DNA from: Methanolobus sp.
GTDB taxonomy: Archaea; Halobacteriota; Methanosarcinia; Methanosarcinales; Methanosarcinaceae
Reading direction: 5' to 3'
Assembly: GCA_029762595.1 (NCBI GenBank)
Contig: JARVGJ010000009.1
Coordinates: 1-64,000, forward strand
Length of the DNA stretch: 64,000 nucleotides
Made by a program: the position numbers and the translations under genes. Positions 36,145-45,185 of this stretch are shown here, piece after piece. The first letter of the stretch is position 1. Each line of letters opens with the position of its first letter. Under the pieces are notes generated by a model. It had not been told where the DNA came from. It was given only the letters and a program-made list of their open reading frames with translations, and made no database searches.

Positions 36145-36416
36145 TGTTTTATGAGCAATGCCATGTTTTAGTGATGGTAATGTATGATTGGGGCACAAGG
36201 TGCTTTATGTGGGGCATATAGTAGAAATAGTTTGTATGTTAGTATATGATGTGTATTAATGTGTATTAATATGGAAGTACTAGCACTGTCGTATGTCCCA
36301 TTATCCTTATCTTATATCCTTACCTGGTATTATCTTCTATCCACAATTACACATCAACTTCATGAGCTCCAGGTTACTGGCTTTAATCGCTTGCTGATCT
36401 TGATTTTTCAGGATAT

Positions 36417-36716
36417 TTACAGGATATCCCTTAGTGCGTTGGCTGCAGTGTAAACAGTTCCTGCTCCGCAAATATAGTAAGCTACACGCACTGCCTGCAT
36501 TATCTCTTCTTTTGTGGCCCCTTCCTCCATTGCCTGCATTGCAAGGTTCTTAACTCCCTCTACAGCTCCATGGTCTGCATCAAGGGCCAGCGCAATCAGT
36601 AATTTGTATTTTAATGGTATGCCATCTTCAGAAAGTGCGCATTGGCGTGTTGATTCAAGTATGCTGGACAGTTCATTATCCTTGTCATGTATTATTTTTA
36701 GTGGATTTACTTCCAT
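36417..36716 (-). CDS. carboxymuconolactone decarboxylase-family (AhpD-like) protein
   Basis: A 99-residue all-helical AhpD/CMD-fold protein (PLKYKLLIALALDADHGAVEGVKNLAMQAMEEGATKEEIMQAVRVAYYICGAGTVYTAANAL). The usual redox CxxC followed by His is not present at the expected place (ADHGAVEG replaces it), so peroxidase-reductase chemistry is doubtful. It lies between membrane-protein genes and a divergent TetR-type gene, whose start is about 120 bases away. Confidence 0.85.
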   Translation of the reverse strand: MEVNPLKIIHDKDNELSSILESTRQCALSEDGIPLKYKLLIALALDADHGAVEGVKNLAMQAMEEGATKEEIMQAVRVAYYICGAGTVYTAANALRDIL

Positions 36717-36805
36717 ATTCTCATCTCTGTGATCTTAGGACTTACTGTTTGTTTTGGTGAGACCCTGTAGATAATTTCTGATTCAAAATACTTAAATATG
36801 ACTGC

Positions 36806-36819
36806 GGTCATCAATGACC
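36806..36819. promoter_or_regulatory. palindromic candidate TetR operator
   Basis: GGTCAT-CA-ATGACC is a perfect inverted repeat placed about ten bases after a TATA-like CTTAAATA (36791-36798) and before the TetR-type start. More half-sites (TGGTCA, TTTGACAATGATC, CTGGTCA) follow within 40 bases. A repressor bound here would block start-site access, so autoregulation and control of the downstream exporter are likely. Confidence 0.6.
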
Positions 36820-36835
36820 CTGGTCACTTTTGACA

Positions 36836-37473
36836 ATGATCCCAACCTGGTCAGGTGAGAAAAGAGGTATCATATCCCTGCGTGAAAAAAAGAAACATGA
36901 AACTAGAAACCGTATATTTGAAGTGTCTGCTCGTCTTTTCAGGGAAAAGGGCTTTAAGAACACCACTGTTGATGAGATAACAAAGGAAGCCGGAATAGCC
37001 AAAGGTACATTCTTCAACTCCTTCCTGACAAAAGAAGCACTACTTTTTTATTTCAGACAACAGAACGAAGAGCTGGTATGAACATCCTGCAGTCTCAGAT
37101 TGCATTGAATATGCCTGTAAAAGAAAAAATAAAGAACTTCCTTTCCATGCTTGCAGATAACTACCAAAAAGACCGGGAACTTGCCAGGATCCTTTTCTTT
37201 GAACACAGGAAATTATTAATGGCTCCAGGACCACGACCTTTTGACAATACTAACAAAGATCAAATATTTGCCTGTATACTTTGCGAACTTCTGTACGAGG
37301 GTGTTCAAAAGGGTAAGATCAGGAAGGACCTAGATATGATGTCCGCATCAGATACCCTGAATGCCATCTATTTGCATTCACTTATGACATGGCTGCATTC
37401 TGATGACGAATACTCTTTTTCCAGGGATCTGTCAGATAAGGTTGATATTCTCTTTGAAGGCATAGGGGAATAA
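36836..37473 (+). pseudogene. TetR-family regulator split by a frame shift
   Basis: Two overlapping frames together make one normal TetR protein of about 210 residues. The first (36836-37081, TTG at 36830 as alternative start) carries the DNA-binding domain: RIFEVSARLFREKGFKNTTVDEITKEAGIAKGTFFNSFLTKEALL. The second (37078-37473, 131 residues) carries the helical ligand domain (IKNFLSMLADNYQKDRELARILFFEHRK). The frames meet at GTATGAAC, so adding one base would fuse them. It may be a real one-base deletion, a sequencing error, or two ATGA-coupled cistrons. Both halves are otherwise intact, so any loss is recent. ABC exporter genes follow. Confidence 0.75.
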
Positions 37474-37477
37474 AAAA

Positions 37478-38461
37478 GTGTTTGCAATTACAGTTGAGAA
37501 CCTGACAAAAGAATTTGGTAACTTCACTGCCGTAAATGGTCTTTCTTTTAATATAGAACAAGGTGAAGTCTTCGGCCTCCTTGGTCCCAACGGGGCGGGG
37601 AAGACAACAACGATGTCTATGCTTTCCACTATGCTCAAACCAAGTTGTGGAAAAGCCTCTGTAAATGGATACGATATATTGAATAACGAAGATGAGGTTC
37701 GCAGGTCAATTGGCATAGTATTCCAGGACCAGAGCCTGGATGAGGAACTGACAGCATATGAGAATATGGATTTCCATGGCAGGCTTTACCGCCTGGACAA
37801 AGGGATAAGAAAAAAAAGGATAATAGAACTTCTTGAGCTTGTAGAACTGGCTGACAAAAAAGAGAACCTTGTAAAGACATACTCCGGCGGTATGAGACGG
37901 CGGCTTGAGATTGCAAGGGGGTTGTTGCATGAACCGAAAGTACTTTTCCTTGATGAGCCTACTCTGGGCCTTGACCCTCAGACGCGCAACCATCTGTGGG
38001 ATTATATAGAGAAACTGAGCCGTGAGAAGGGTATTACTATTATCCTGACAACCCACTATATGGAAGAAGCAGACAAACTGTGTAATAGGATTGCCATTAT
38101 AGATAAAGGTAGTATAATAGCCCTTGGTACCTCAGACAAACTTAAAAAAGATGTTGGAGTGGATATTATAAAAATAGTCTCTTCTGAAAAGGAGAAGTTA
38201 TGGTCAGCTGTAAGCTCCATGCCAGGTATCAAGAACATCGAAATCCATGATGATTCTCTTACTATTGGATTGAAAGATGCGGAGAAACATGTTGTAAAGA
38301 TTATAAATATGGCATATTCAAGGGATATTCCCATAGGGTCCATATCCATCCACAAACCCACTCTTGAAGATGTATTCCTTCATTTCACAGGCAGGACTAT
38401 CAGGGAAGAGGAAGCCTCAGGTAAAGAACAGATGCGCATGATGAGAAGGCTGAGAAGGTAA
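37478..38461 (+). CDS. ABC transporter ATP-binding protein (DrrA type)
   Basis: A 327-residue ATPase subunit of an exporter. Walker A is GLLGPNGAGKTTTMSML, the Q-loop is VFQDQSLDEELTAYEN, the signature is YSGGMRRRLEIARGL, and Walker B is VLFLDEPTLGLDPQTRNHLWDYI. The C-terminal extension (about residues 225-327) is the domain usual for daunorubicin-resistance-type ATPases. GTG is the start, with GGGGA upstream. It starts four bases after the TetR reading frame and six bases before the permease gene, one operon for drug or lipid export. Confidence 0.94.
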   Translation: MFAITVENLTKEFGNFTAVNGLSFNIEQGEVFGLLGPNGAGKTTTMSMLSTMLKPSCGKASVNGYDILNNEDEVRRSIGIVFQDQSLDEELTAYENMDFHGRLYRLDKGIRKKRIIELLELVELADKKENLVKTYSGGMRRRLEIARGLLHEPKVLFLDEPTLGLDPQTRNHLWDYIEKLSREKGITIILTTHYMEEADKLCNRIAIIDKGSIIALGTSDKLKKDVGVDIIKIVSSEKEKLWSAVSSMPGIKNIEIHDDSLTIGLKDAEKHVVKIINMAYSRDIPIGSISIHKPTLEDVFLHFTGRTIREEEASGKEQMRMMRRLRR

Positions 38462-38465
38462 GGGA

Positions 38466-39215
38466 ATGGACATTATCTATACCATATGGTTACGGAATTT
38501 AAAGCGCTATATACGTTCAAAAAGCAGACTTTTAGGCAGCCTGGGTATGCCCATATTCCTTATGCTTGTACTTGGATATGGTCTTAACTCCGTAGTCGTC
38601 CTCCCTGGTATGGAGCAGGGTTACATAGGTTTTATAATTCCCGGGATAATCTCAATGAGTGTTCTTTTCACTTCGGTGTTTGCAGGCATACAGATAATAT
38701 GGGACAAACAGTTCGGTTTCCTTAAAGAGACGCTTGTTGCACCGGTGTCAAGACTTGAGATCATGCTGGGTCAGACATTTGGTGGTGCCACCACAGCAGT
38801 TATACAAGGGCTCATAATATTTGTCCTGTCCTTGTTTATGGGCCTTAAGGTAAGCAGTATTCCCGGATTTGCAATAGCTATTGTGTTCATGATACTCATA
38901 GGGATATCTTTCACAGCATTCGGGATTGCCATCGCTTCAAGAATGGATGATATGCATGGTTTTCAGCTAATTATCAATTTTGTCATCTTCCCCATATTCG
39001 GATTATCTGGTGCCCTTTTCCCAATTGACGATCTTCCTTTATGGGTAAGGTCACTTACACTGCTAGATCCTCTGACATACGGGGTGGAAGGTATAAGATA
39101 TGGTCTTCTTGGAACTTCCCAGATAGATCCTCTGATCTGTTTTATGGTCCTTTCCGGCTTCACAGTAGTAATGGTAATGATTGGTTCCCATCTGTTCAGG
39201 AAGATAAGTATATGA
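38466..39215 (+). CDS. ABC-2 type permease (DrrB type)
   Basis: A 249-residue permease with six hydrophobic helices (about residues 22-45, 55-75, 100-128, 133-157, 163-187 and 222-243). The ABC-2 signature region GIQIIWDKQFGFLKETLVAPVSR precedes the third helix, and FGLSGALFPIDDLPLWVRSLTLLDPLTYGVEGIR follows the fifth. It pairs with the upstream ATPase to form a four-subunit exporter. The substrate is unknown, and TetR control suggests a toxic or signalling small molecule. Confidence 0.93.
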   Translation: MDIIYTIWLRNLKRYIRSKSRLLGSLGMPIFLMLVLGYGLNSVVVLPGMEQGYIGFIIPGIISMSVLFTSVFAGIQIIWDKQFGFLKETLVAPVSRLEIMLGQTFGGATTAVIQGLIIFVLSLFMGLKVSSIPGFAIAIVFMILIGISFTAFGIAIASRMDDMHGFQLIINFVIFPIFGLSGALFPIDDLPLWVRSLTLLDPLTYGVEGIRYGLLGTSQIDPLICFMVLSGFTVVMVMIGSHLFRKISI

Positions 39216-39283
39216 CCAAAGCAATGATTTCATTTACATATTAGTCCGCAATCATAGAAGGTCCGGACTTGCAGAAAAAGGAT

Positions 39284-39655
39284 CTAGGTCAGAAGTTCCT
39301 TATCGAAGTTCTCAATAAGTTCGTTCATTTTCTTATTCCACTGGTCTATTGTCTTCTTTATCATCTCTTTTACCACGGTTGGTTCAATGGCAACATATTC
39401 ATAATAATATCCGCCTATGGAGATGGATCTGGTCTCCCTGTATACAAGACCTGATGCAATGAGGTTTTGTAATGAGCGATAGGCCGTACTCCGTTCACGA
39501 CCAAGTAGTTCTCCGAGTCTCTCTGCTGTCATGGCACCGTTTTCAAGTAATGTCTTGTATGTACTGATATCAAGTTCTTTAAGTCCAAGTACACACTTTG
39601 CCATGTCCTCACATTTACATTCGGCTCTCAGCATTTCGGGAATAGAACTTGCCAT
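39284..39655 (-). CDS. TrmB/MarR-like winged-helix regulator
   Basis: A 123-residue protein with a single winged helix-turn-helix (LGLKELDISTYKTLLENGAMTAERLGELLGRERSTAYRSLQNLIASGLVYRETRSI, about residues 23-80) followed by a charged C-terminal helix (VVKEMIKKTIDQWNKKMNELIENFDKE) suitable for dimerisation. Two or three cysteines near the N terminus (CKCEDMAKC) could bind metal or sense redox. The target is unknown. It is divergent from the ArcS-core-like gene. Confidence 0.82.
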   Translation of the reverse strand: MASSIPEMLRAECKCEDMAKCVLGLKELDISTYKTLLENGAMTAERLGELLGRERSTAYRSLQNLIASGLVYRETRSISIGGYYYEYVAIEPTVVKEMIKKTIDQWNKKMNELIENFDKELLT

Positions 39656-39732
39656 AATTGATCCTCATCACAAAATAAGTTTATCATGTGGGATTGTACG
39701 ATTTGCACAAAACCGATTAAAGATTGCGTCAA

Positions 39733-39744
39733 TTATATATATAG
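39733..39744 (+). promoter_or_regulatory. TATA box placing the start site on a TTG initiator
   Basis: TTATATATATAG is centred about 27 bases before 39766, the TTG start of the downstream gene, so the message is probably leaderless. No ribosome site precedes that codon. Confidence 0.55.
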
Positions 39745-39765
39745 TTTGCCAGAATTTTCCATTCC

Positions 39766-40458
39766 TTGACAATAATACCTGAAGACGAGCGTTCCAGTCT
39801 GCCACTGGACACGGATGAGATAATATATCACCCTGATATGTTACGCGCAAACGAGTGGATACTTTCAAAATACGAAGCACCTGTTAGGGATTTTTGTATC
39901 TTTGTTCCATGTGCAAAGAAAAAGCCTTATCATGAGAGCCCTTCACATAAGATATTCGATAAGGTCATTTTTGGCATGCTCATGCCTGAACAGGTCCATG
40001 TTGTTGTTTTCGGGACATGTGGGATCACCCCCCGGGAGCTGGATACTGAGTATCCTTTCATGGATTATCATTTCATGCTTGGAAAGTGCAACGTGGCAAA
40101 AATAAAAAGGGACTTCATAAAGATGGAAAGCGAGAGACTTTCTCAATATCTTATAAAGACCAGGGAACATTATAAACATCGTATTGCTTACTGCATAGGT
40201 GATTTCAGGAAGGCCATGGAGCTGGCAGTTGAAATGTCCGGGATTGAGGTGATCATAGTCCCGAAAGAAGAAACCATCAATACACATGTACAACCGGATA
40301 AGAAGTTCATTTACGGAAGTCTGAACCAGAGTACATATCTTCAGGATTTTTCCGATGCAATTGCTTCAAAGACTGGCAGGCAGGCTAGCAGGGATATTCC
40401 CGCAGGTAATGAAAGGGCAGGTAATGCAGTAAACGATAATGAATGGTATTTGTTCTGA
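39766..40458 (+). CDS. ArcS-core (DUF5591)-like protein
   Basis: A 230-residue protein. FVPCAKKKPYHESPSHKIFDK (residues 47-67) matches the PC-x-(K/R)-KPY-xx-S-x-SH signature of the DUF5591 core found in archaeosine synthase ArcS, which attaches lysine to the preQ0 base in tRNA. VFGTCGITPRELDTEYPFMDYHFMLG and the Rossmann-like YCIGDFRKAMELAVEMSG fit that domain. The TGT-like and PUA domains of full ArcS are missing, so this is a stand-alone core. The TTG start has a TATA box at leaderless distance. It could be a split-ArcS subunit or a paralogue with another role. Confidence 0.75.
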   Translation: MTIIPEDERSSLPLDTDEIIYHPDMLRANEWILSKYEAPVRDFCIFVPCAKKKPYHESPSHKIFDKVIFGMLMPEQVHVVVFGTCGITPRELDTEYPFMDYHFMLGKCNVAKIKRDFIKMESERLSQYLIKTREHYKHRIAYCIGDFRKAMELAVEMSGIEVIIVPKEETINTHVQPDKKFIYGSLNQSTYLQDFSDAIASKTGRQASRDIPAGNERAGNAVNDNEWYLF

Positions 40459-40535
40459 AAAATCAAAATATATAAAAACATTTCATGTGTAATACGGTGG
40501 TATGAAAATGGCGGTAAGTGGCTGGTTTTGCCACT

Positions 40536-41264
40536 TTATTCCAGATATGGTGATTGTGCCAGCACGGCCATGCCGCTGTCTGATATATTAAGCACACGAA
40601 CTTCATTGATTGTTCCAGACCCTCTCATCTTCATGATGTAGATCGAGCGCTGAAGGTTATTCCCAGAGATGATACGACCCAGTTTTATCACGGAATCAGC
40701 GCCATATTCGACCATTTCATCAAGCCCAAACATTGATCCCACTGTTATCACAGAACTTACGTTATGTTTGCGGAACACGCTGAATACGTCGTCTATGAGC
40801 GTTCTCAATTTGTAGTTAGATTCGATTGCCAAAAACAGTGCCTCAATGGAGTCAATGAAGATACGTGTTGGCTGGATATCCTCTATTTTGCTTTCGACCA
40901 ATTTCTTAAAGCTCTTGATAAGTTCCGATGGTGCGATCTCAACACTTTTCTGAAGACGGAGGCTTGGATCTGTGATGTCGACAAAAGTAAGAAGACCCTG
41001 CTCTACATATTCTTCAAGGTCCCAGTTAAAGGATGTCTTCATTTCCTTCACGATGGATTTTGATTCCTCAGAAGTGATTATACACATTACTCTTTCGCCT
41101 TTTTTAGCACCCTCTACTATGAACTGCGTACCGAATATGGTTTTACCTGTACCAGAATCCCCTGATACCACATTCGCAGTTCCTTTAAAAAATCCACCAC
41201 GTAACATTTCATCCAGTCCGGGTATTCCGGAATTAACTCTCTCTGACGGGTTGGCATCTGTCAT
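40536..41264 (-). CDS. KaiC-like RecA-superfamily ATPase
   Basis: A second single-domain KaiC homologue in the window, 242 residues. RVNSGIPGLDEMLRGGFFKGTANVVSGDSGTGKTIFG includes Walker A, MCIITSEESKSIVKEMKTSFNWDLEEY follows, and RIFIDSIEALFLAIESNY is Walker B. The C-terminal beta hairpin (RSIYIMKMRGSGTINEVRVLNISDSGMAVL) is usual. GTG at 41273 is open, but AGGTGG lies five bases before the ATG at 41264. It stands alone, divergent from hmgA. Its role is unknown; relatives take part in signalling or gas-vesicle/flagellar control. Confidence 0.86.
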   Translation of the reverse strand: MTDANPSERVNSGIPGLDEMLRGGFFKGTANVVSGDSGTGKTIFGTQFIVEGAKKGERVMCIITSEESKSIVKEMKTSFNWDLEEYVEQGLLTFVDITDPSLRLQKSVEIAPSELIKSFKKLVESKIEDIQPTRIFIDSIEALFLAIESNYKLRTLIDDVFSVFRKHNVSSVITVGSMFGLDEMVEYGADSVIKLGRIISGNNLQRSIYIMKMRGSGTINEVRVLNISDSGMAVLAQSPYLE

Positions 41265-41560
41265 ATAAACCACCTTTTAATATCTAAAATGCATGATATG
41301 TATTCCCAAACTGCTTTATCATATATGCATAAATATGTTTCGTAAAAAGCATATGATGTTAATTTTTTATGCATTTCAGGACATTGTTAATTATGCTATC
41401 CTAATATAAAAAATCACGTATTTTATTTTTTTCTCATGAAATGTTTGTTGTGTCCCACAGAAAAAAGCGATTATGCGTGAACTATTTGTATTATTGAAGC
41501 TAACTCGTTACTTATGAAAAAGCTACAGGGTGCTGTTTGTCTGATTCACGGGAGATTAGT

Positions 41561-42805
41561 ATGACATCAAGAAAGGATTTGAACAGGGATAAAAAAGAAT
41601 TACTGGAAGGAGTACTATCCGGCAGAATATCTCTTCATAAGCTGGACAGCATGACAGATAAAAAAACAGCAGTCATGATAAGAAGGTTTTCCCTGGAGGA
41701 GGCCGGAGGGTTTGATTTCGACCACATCCATAATTTTTCGATAGATGTGGAGGATGCCAGTAAAAAGAACATCGAGAACATGATAGGCATCATTCAGGTC
41801 CCTCTTGGTATAGCAGGTCCCCTGAAAGTTAATGGTGAGTTTGCAGAAGGAAGTTTCCAATTACCACTGGCTACTACGGAGGGTGCTCTTGTTGCCAGTG
41901 TGAACAGGGGATGTTCTGTTATTACGCGATGCGGTGGTGCAAATGTCCGCATATTCCGTGATCTGATGACCCGAGCGCCGGTTTTCAGACTTGAGGATGT
42001 AATCCGCGCAAAGGAATTTTCAGACTGGCTGCAGGACCCTGAAGTTCTCTCCCGGATGAAGACAAAGACATCTGAGACCACCCGTTTCGGTGAACTTGTG
42101 GATGTGCAGACCTTTGTCACGGGCAATACAGTGCATGTGCGTTTTTCCTATGATACTAAAGATGCCATGGGTATGAACATGGTGACGATTGCAACTGACT
42201 CTGTCCTTTCCCTCATCGAGGATGAATTTGGTGCCATTCCTGTTTCTCTCTCCGGGAACATGTGCGTTGACAAAAAACCTGCAGCTATCAACACCATCCT
42301 TGGCAGGGGTAAGACTGTGATAGCGGATGTGACGATACCTGCAGCGTTAGTAGAGGAGCGTTTGAAATGCAAACCTGAGACGATTGTAGAGGTCAATTAT
42401 CGCAAGAATCTCCTGGGTTCTGCAAGGGCCGTTTCTCTGGGGTACAACGCACATGCTGCAAACATCATAGCAGCAATGTACATTGCCTGTGGTCAGGACC
42501 CTGCTCATGTTGTCGAAGGTAGCAGCACGATTACAACAATGGAACTGACCCGTTATGGGGATCTCTATTGCTCTGTGACCCTTCCTGCTATGGCTGTAGG
42601 TACTGTGGGCGGTGGCACCAATCTGGGTACCCAGCGAGACTGCCTGAGGATCCTGGGTGTGAGTGGCTCAGGGAATCCACCAGGCTCAAATTCCAAAAAA
42701 CTTGCAGAGATAATAGCTTCTGCAGTGCTGGCAGGTGAGATATCCCTGGTGGGAGCACAGGCAGCAGGGCATCTTGCAAGGGCCCACGCAGAACTGGGAA
42801 GATGA
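41561..42805 (+). CDS. hmgA: 3-hydroxy-3-methylglutaryl-CoA reductase (NADPH, class I)
   Basis: A 414-residue HMG-CoA reductase that makes mevalonate for the isoprenoid lipids of the archaeal membrane. VPLGIAGPLKVNGEFAEGSFQLPLATTEGALVASVNRG, the NADPH loop DAMGMNMVTIATDSVL, KKPAAIN and the catalytic-His region QAAGHLARAHAELGR are all present. A TTG at 41537 is in frame, but GGGAG seven bases before the ATG at 41561 sets the start. A strong hairpin and T-rich tract follow. The gene stands alone. Confidence 0.96.
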   Translation: MTSRKDLNRDKKELLEGVLSGRISLHKLDSMTDKKTAVMIRRFSLEEAGGFDFDHIHNFSIDVEDASKKNIENMIGIIQVPLGIAGPLKVNGEFAEGSFQLPLATTEGALVASVNRGCSVITRCGGANVRIFRDLMTRAPVFRLEDVIRAKEFSDWLQDPEVLSRMKTKTSETTRFGELVDVQTFVTGNTVHVRFSYDTKDAMGMNMVTIATDSVLSLIEDEFGAIPVSLSGNMCVDKKPAAINTILGRGKTVIADVTIPAALVEERLKCKPETIVEVNYRKNLLGSARAVSLGYNAHAANIIAAMYIACGQDPAHVVEGSSTITTMELTRYGDLYCSVTLPAMAVGTVGGGTNLGTQRDCLRILGVSGSGNPPGSNSKKLAEIIASAVLAGEISLVGAQAAGHLARAHAELGR

Positions 42806-42854
42806 TAGTTATATATTTAAAAGTGATATTGTAGTTCAAAAGAAGATTATAATG

Positions 42855-42895
42855 CAAAGGGTTTAGAACCCTTTGTAATTATTCTATTTTTTCCT
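42855..42895. terminator. hairpin terminator between hmgA and the convergent cohesin-domain gene
   Basis: CAAAGGGTT-TAG-AACCCTTTG (42855-42875) is a perfect nine-base-pair stem with a three-base loop. It is followed on the plus strand by a T-rich tract with T6, about 50 bases after the hmgA stop and just past the end of the convergent gene. Confidence 0.8.
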
Positions 42896-43633
42896 GTCAA
42901 GGAAAAAAGCAAATCCTAAAAATCCTATTGCTGTTAAAAGAAGCATGATGATTTTTGTAACTTCACTGCTCACAAAGCCAGCAACTTCCATTTCGCCTGT
43001 ATGGGTTTCTTCAGTTCCATCGCGTATGCTTTCAAATCTGTGTTCAGCGTTTTCCTTCTCAGGTGAAACGATGTTAAGTTCTTGATCGTCTTTATTTGCC
43101 ACTTTACCATTTTCATTTACAGAGCCAGCAGTTCCTGTTATCTTTATTGTCGAATCAAAGCTAGCTGAAGGCAGAGCGTTTCCCTGCTCGTCACTTATTA
43201 TGAGGTTAGCGATCCTGAAATGTCCTATCCCGTTTTCAGGTCCGGCTTTGGCATTGACGGTACAAAATATGCCATCGTTTATTACACTGCCCTCTTTCAT
43301 GAGTACACTGAATATATCTGAGATCATATCCACCTTTTCGTAATTCCCTGGCCTGAACATTACCGATGAGCCTGTTCCGGCAAAAAGGTCTCCTTCTTGT
43401 ACACTGCTGATCATTACAAGTGAACTGTCATACATAAGGTCCAGTTGTAAGCCCGAGATTGGTGTATGTGGTCTTACGTGAATCTGCAACGAAAACTCTT
43501 CTTCTGGAAGGACTTCATGTGTGGCCGGAAGTATGCTTACATTTGCAACTGCTGTTGCAACTCCTGGAATTAATAAAAAGAAACATGTAAGAAAAGCTGT
43601 GTAAACAGCAATGCTTGTAAATTTAAATCTCAC
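42884..43633 (-). CDS. membrane-anchored extracellular cohesin-domain protein
   Basis: A 249-residue exported protein with a signal peptide (about residues 1-28, ending VATA), a cohesin-like beta domain (about 30-165: NVSILPATHEVLPEEEFSLQIHVRPHTPISGLQLDLMYDSSLVMISSVQEGDLF), a low-complexity acidic linker (168-210) and a C-terminal membrane helix ending in DRKK. Cohesins in clostridia bind dockerins, but archaeal ones are orphan surface adhesion modules. It follows the convergent hmgA gene and precedes nothing related. Confidence 0.85.
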   Translation of the reverse strand: MRFKFTSIAVYTAFLTCFFLLIPGVATAVANVSILPATHEVLPEEEFSLQIHVRPHTPISGLQLDLMYDSSLVMISSVQEGDLFAGTGSSVMFRPGNYEKVDMISDIFSVLMKEGSVINDGIFCTVNAKAGPENGIGHFRIANLIISDEQGNALPSASFDSTIKITGTAGSVNENGKVANKDDQELNIVSPEKENAEHRFESIRDGTEETHTGEMEVAGFVSSEVTKIIMLLLTAIGFLGFAFFLDRKK

Positions 43634-43660
43634 AGGAGATCCTCAATATGATACTGTATA

Positions 43661-43864
43661 TTATTCAATTTTCTGCTTTGCGTTTTCCAGCAATTTTGAA
43701 CACTCATCCATTTTTACTGCAGCCATCCTGATATCTGAAGCTATTTCCTTATAGCCGGCTGCCTCTACTTTTAAAGCCCATTCACTAAAGCTTTTACTAT
43801 GGCTTTCGTTGTGCTCTATCCAGTGCTCTATAAGATGCTCAAGTTTTGGCCTGTCAAGTTCCAT
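43661..43864 (-). CDS. small helical protein of unknown function
   Basis: A 67-residue amphipathic protein (LEHLIEHWIEHNESHSKSFSEWALKVEAAGYKEIASDIRMAAVKMDECSKLLENAKQKI) predicted as two to three helices with a His-rich first helix (H10, H14, H18, H22). I do not recognise a function, though the pattern resembles small methanogen proteins seen near metal-handling genes. It lies about 27 bases upstream of the cohesin-domain gene and 80 bases downstream of the aconitase-family gene. Confidence 0.7.
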   Translation of the reverse strand: MELDRPKLEHLIEHWIEHNESHSKSFSEWALKVEAAGYKEIASDIRMAAVKMDECSKLLENAKQKIE

Positions 43865-43943
43865 TGTTATAACTCCGTATATGTTTCTCTGTAATTTCTC
43901 TCTGTGATTTCACTTAAAGTTCTAATGAATTTACTTTGTATCC

Positions 43944-45185
43944 TCAGATATCCCGGGGATCGGTAATCTCGCCTGTAAGTGCAGAGGCTGCTGCAGTTGC
44001 GGGAGATGCAAGGTAAATGAAGCCCCCTACACCCATTCTTCCTTTGAAGTTCCGGTTGGCAGTTGATATGCATGCTTCGCCTTTTCCAATGACTCCCATG
44101 TGTCCTCCAAGACATGGTCCGCATCCCGGGGGACCGATTGTCACGCCGGCCCCGAGGAGGTCTTCGACAAAACCTTTCCTGACCGCTTCAAGCAACACTG
44201 TGCGGGAGGCAGGCACAACAATTGTCCTGATGACAACCTTTTCCCCTTTGAGGATTGTTGCTGCCACCTCTAAGTCTTCCAGTCTACCGTTGGTGCAGGT
44301 CCCAATGAATGCCTGGTCAAGTTTTATAGGTTTTACATCAGATATGTCGCGTACGTTATCGACCTGGTGAGGACATGCTATCTGGGGCTCAAGTTCATTT
44401 GTATCGAAGTTATATTCTTCTGAATATATTGCATTGTCATCGGCATAAATGGCTTCATATTCCTCAACTGCAATTCTTTCAAGGAAATCTAATGTGGTGC
44501 TGTCAGGTGGGACTATCCCCGCCTTTGCTCCCATTTCAATTGCCATATTGCTGAGGGTCATTCTTCCTGACATGGACATGGAATCGATGGTGCTCCCATA
44601 GAACTCGGCAGCTTTGTATGTTGCACCGGCAACACCCAGGGTTCCGATTATTTTCAGTGTAAGGTCCTTTGCATATACACCTTTGTTGAATTTGCCTTCT
44701 GCATTTATCATTATACTTTCAGGAACCTTAAGCCATAGCTTTCCGGATGCGAATATCTCTGCCATATCTGTGGCACCAACACCTGTTCCAAAAGCTCCGA
44801 ATGCTCCATAGGTGCAGGAATGTGAATCAGCTCCCACAATAAGTTTTCCAGGCAGGGCAAATCCGTTCTCGGGAAGTAACTGGTGACATATGCCTTCTCC
44901 GATGTCATAGAAATTCTTTATTTTCTGATCTTTTATCCATTCCCGGATGTCTTGCTGTAATGCTGCAGTAGTATCAGTGTTTGCAGGTGTAAGATGATCA
45001 AATGGTATGACTATTCTTTCAGGATTCCATACTATTTCCTGTTCCATTTCCCTGAAAGCCCGTACCGCCAGGACACTTGTACCGTCATGGGCCATGGCAA
45101 AGTCAATATCTGCTATTACAAAATCATTTGCATGGGCTTTTTTGCCTGAAGCGCGGCTTAATATTTTTTCGCTTATAGTACTCAA
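43944..45185 (-). CDS. 3-isopropylmalate/homoaconitate dehydratase-family large subunit
   Basis: A 413-residue aconitase-family large subunit with a [4Fe-4S] cluster. [54 protein letters not shown] and [24 protein letters not shown] carry the three cluster cysteines. It isomerises either 2-isopropylmalate (leucine; LeuC) or homocitrate-type acids (HacA/AksD; coenzyme B). Archaea have one paralogue for each, and this sequence alone does not decide. No small-subunit gene (LeuD/HacB) is adjacent, as often in methanogens. Confidence 0.92.
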   Translation of the reverse strand: MSTISEKILSRASGKKAHANDFVIADIDFAMAHDGTSVLAVRAFREMEQEIVWNPERIVIPFDHLTPANTDTTAALQQDIREWIKDQKIKNFYDIGEGICHQLLPENGFALPGKLIVGADSHSCTYGAFGAFGTGVGATDMAEIFASGKLWLKVPESIMINAEGKFNKGVYAKDLTLKIIGTLGVAGATYKAAEFYGSTIDSMSMSGRMTLSNMAIEMGAKAGIVPPDSTTLDFLERIAVEEYEAIYADDNAIYSEEYNFDTNELEPQIACPHQVDNVRDISDVKPIKLDQAFIGTCTNGRLEDLEVAATILKGEKVVIRTIVVPASRTVLLEAVRKGFVEDLLGAGVTIGPPGCGPCLGGHMGVIGKGEACISTANRNFKGRMGVGGFIYLASPATAAASALTGEITDPRDI

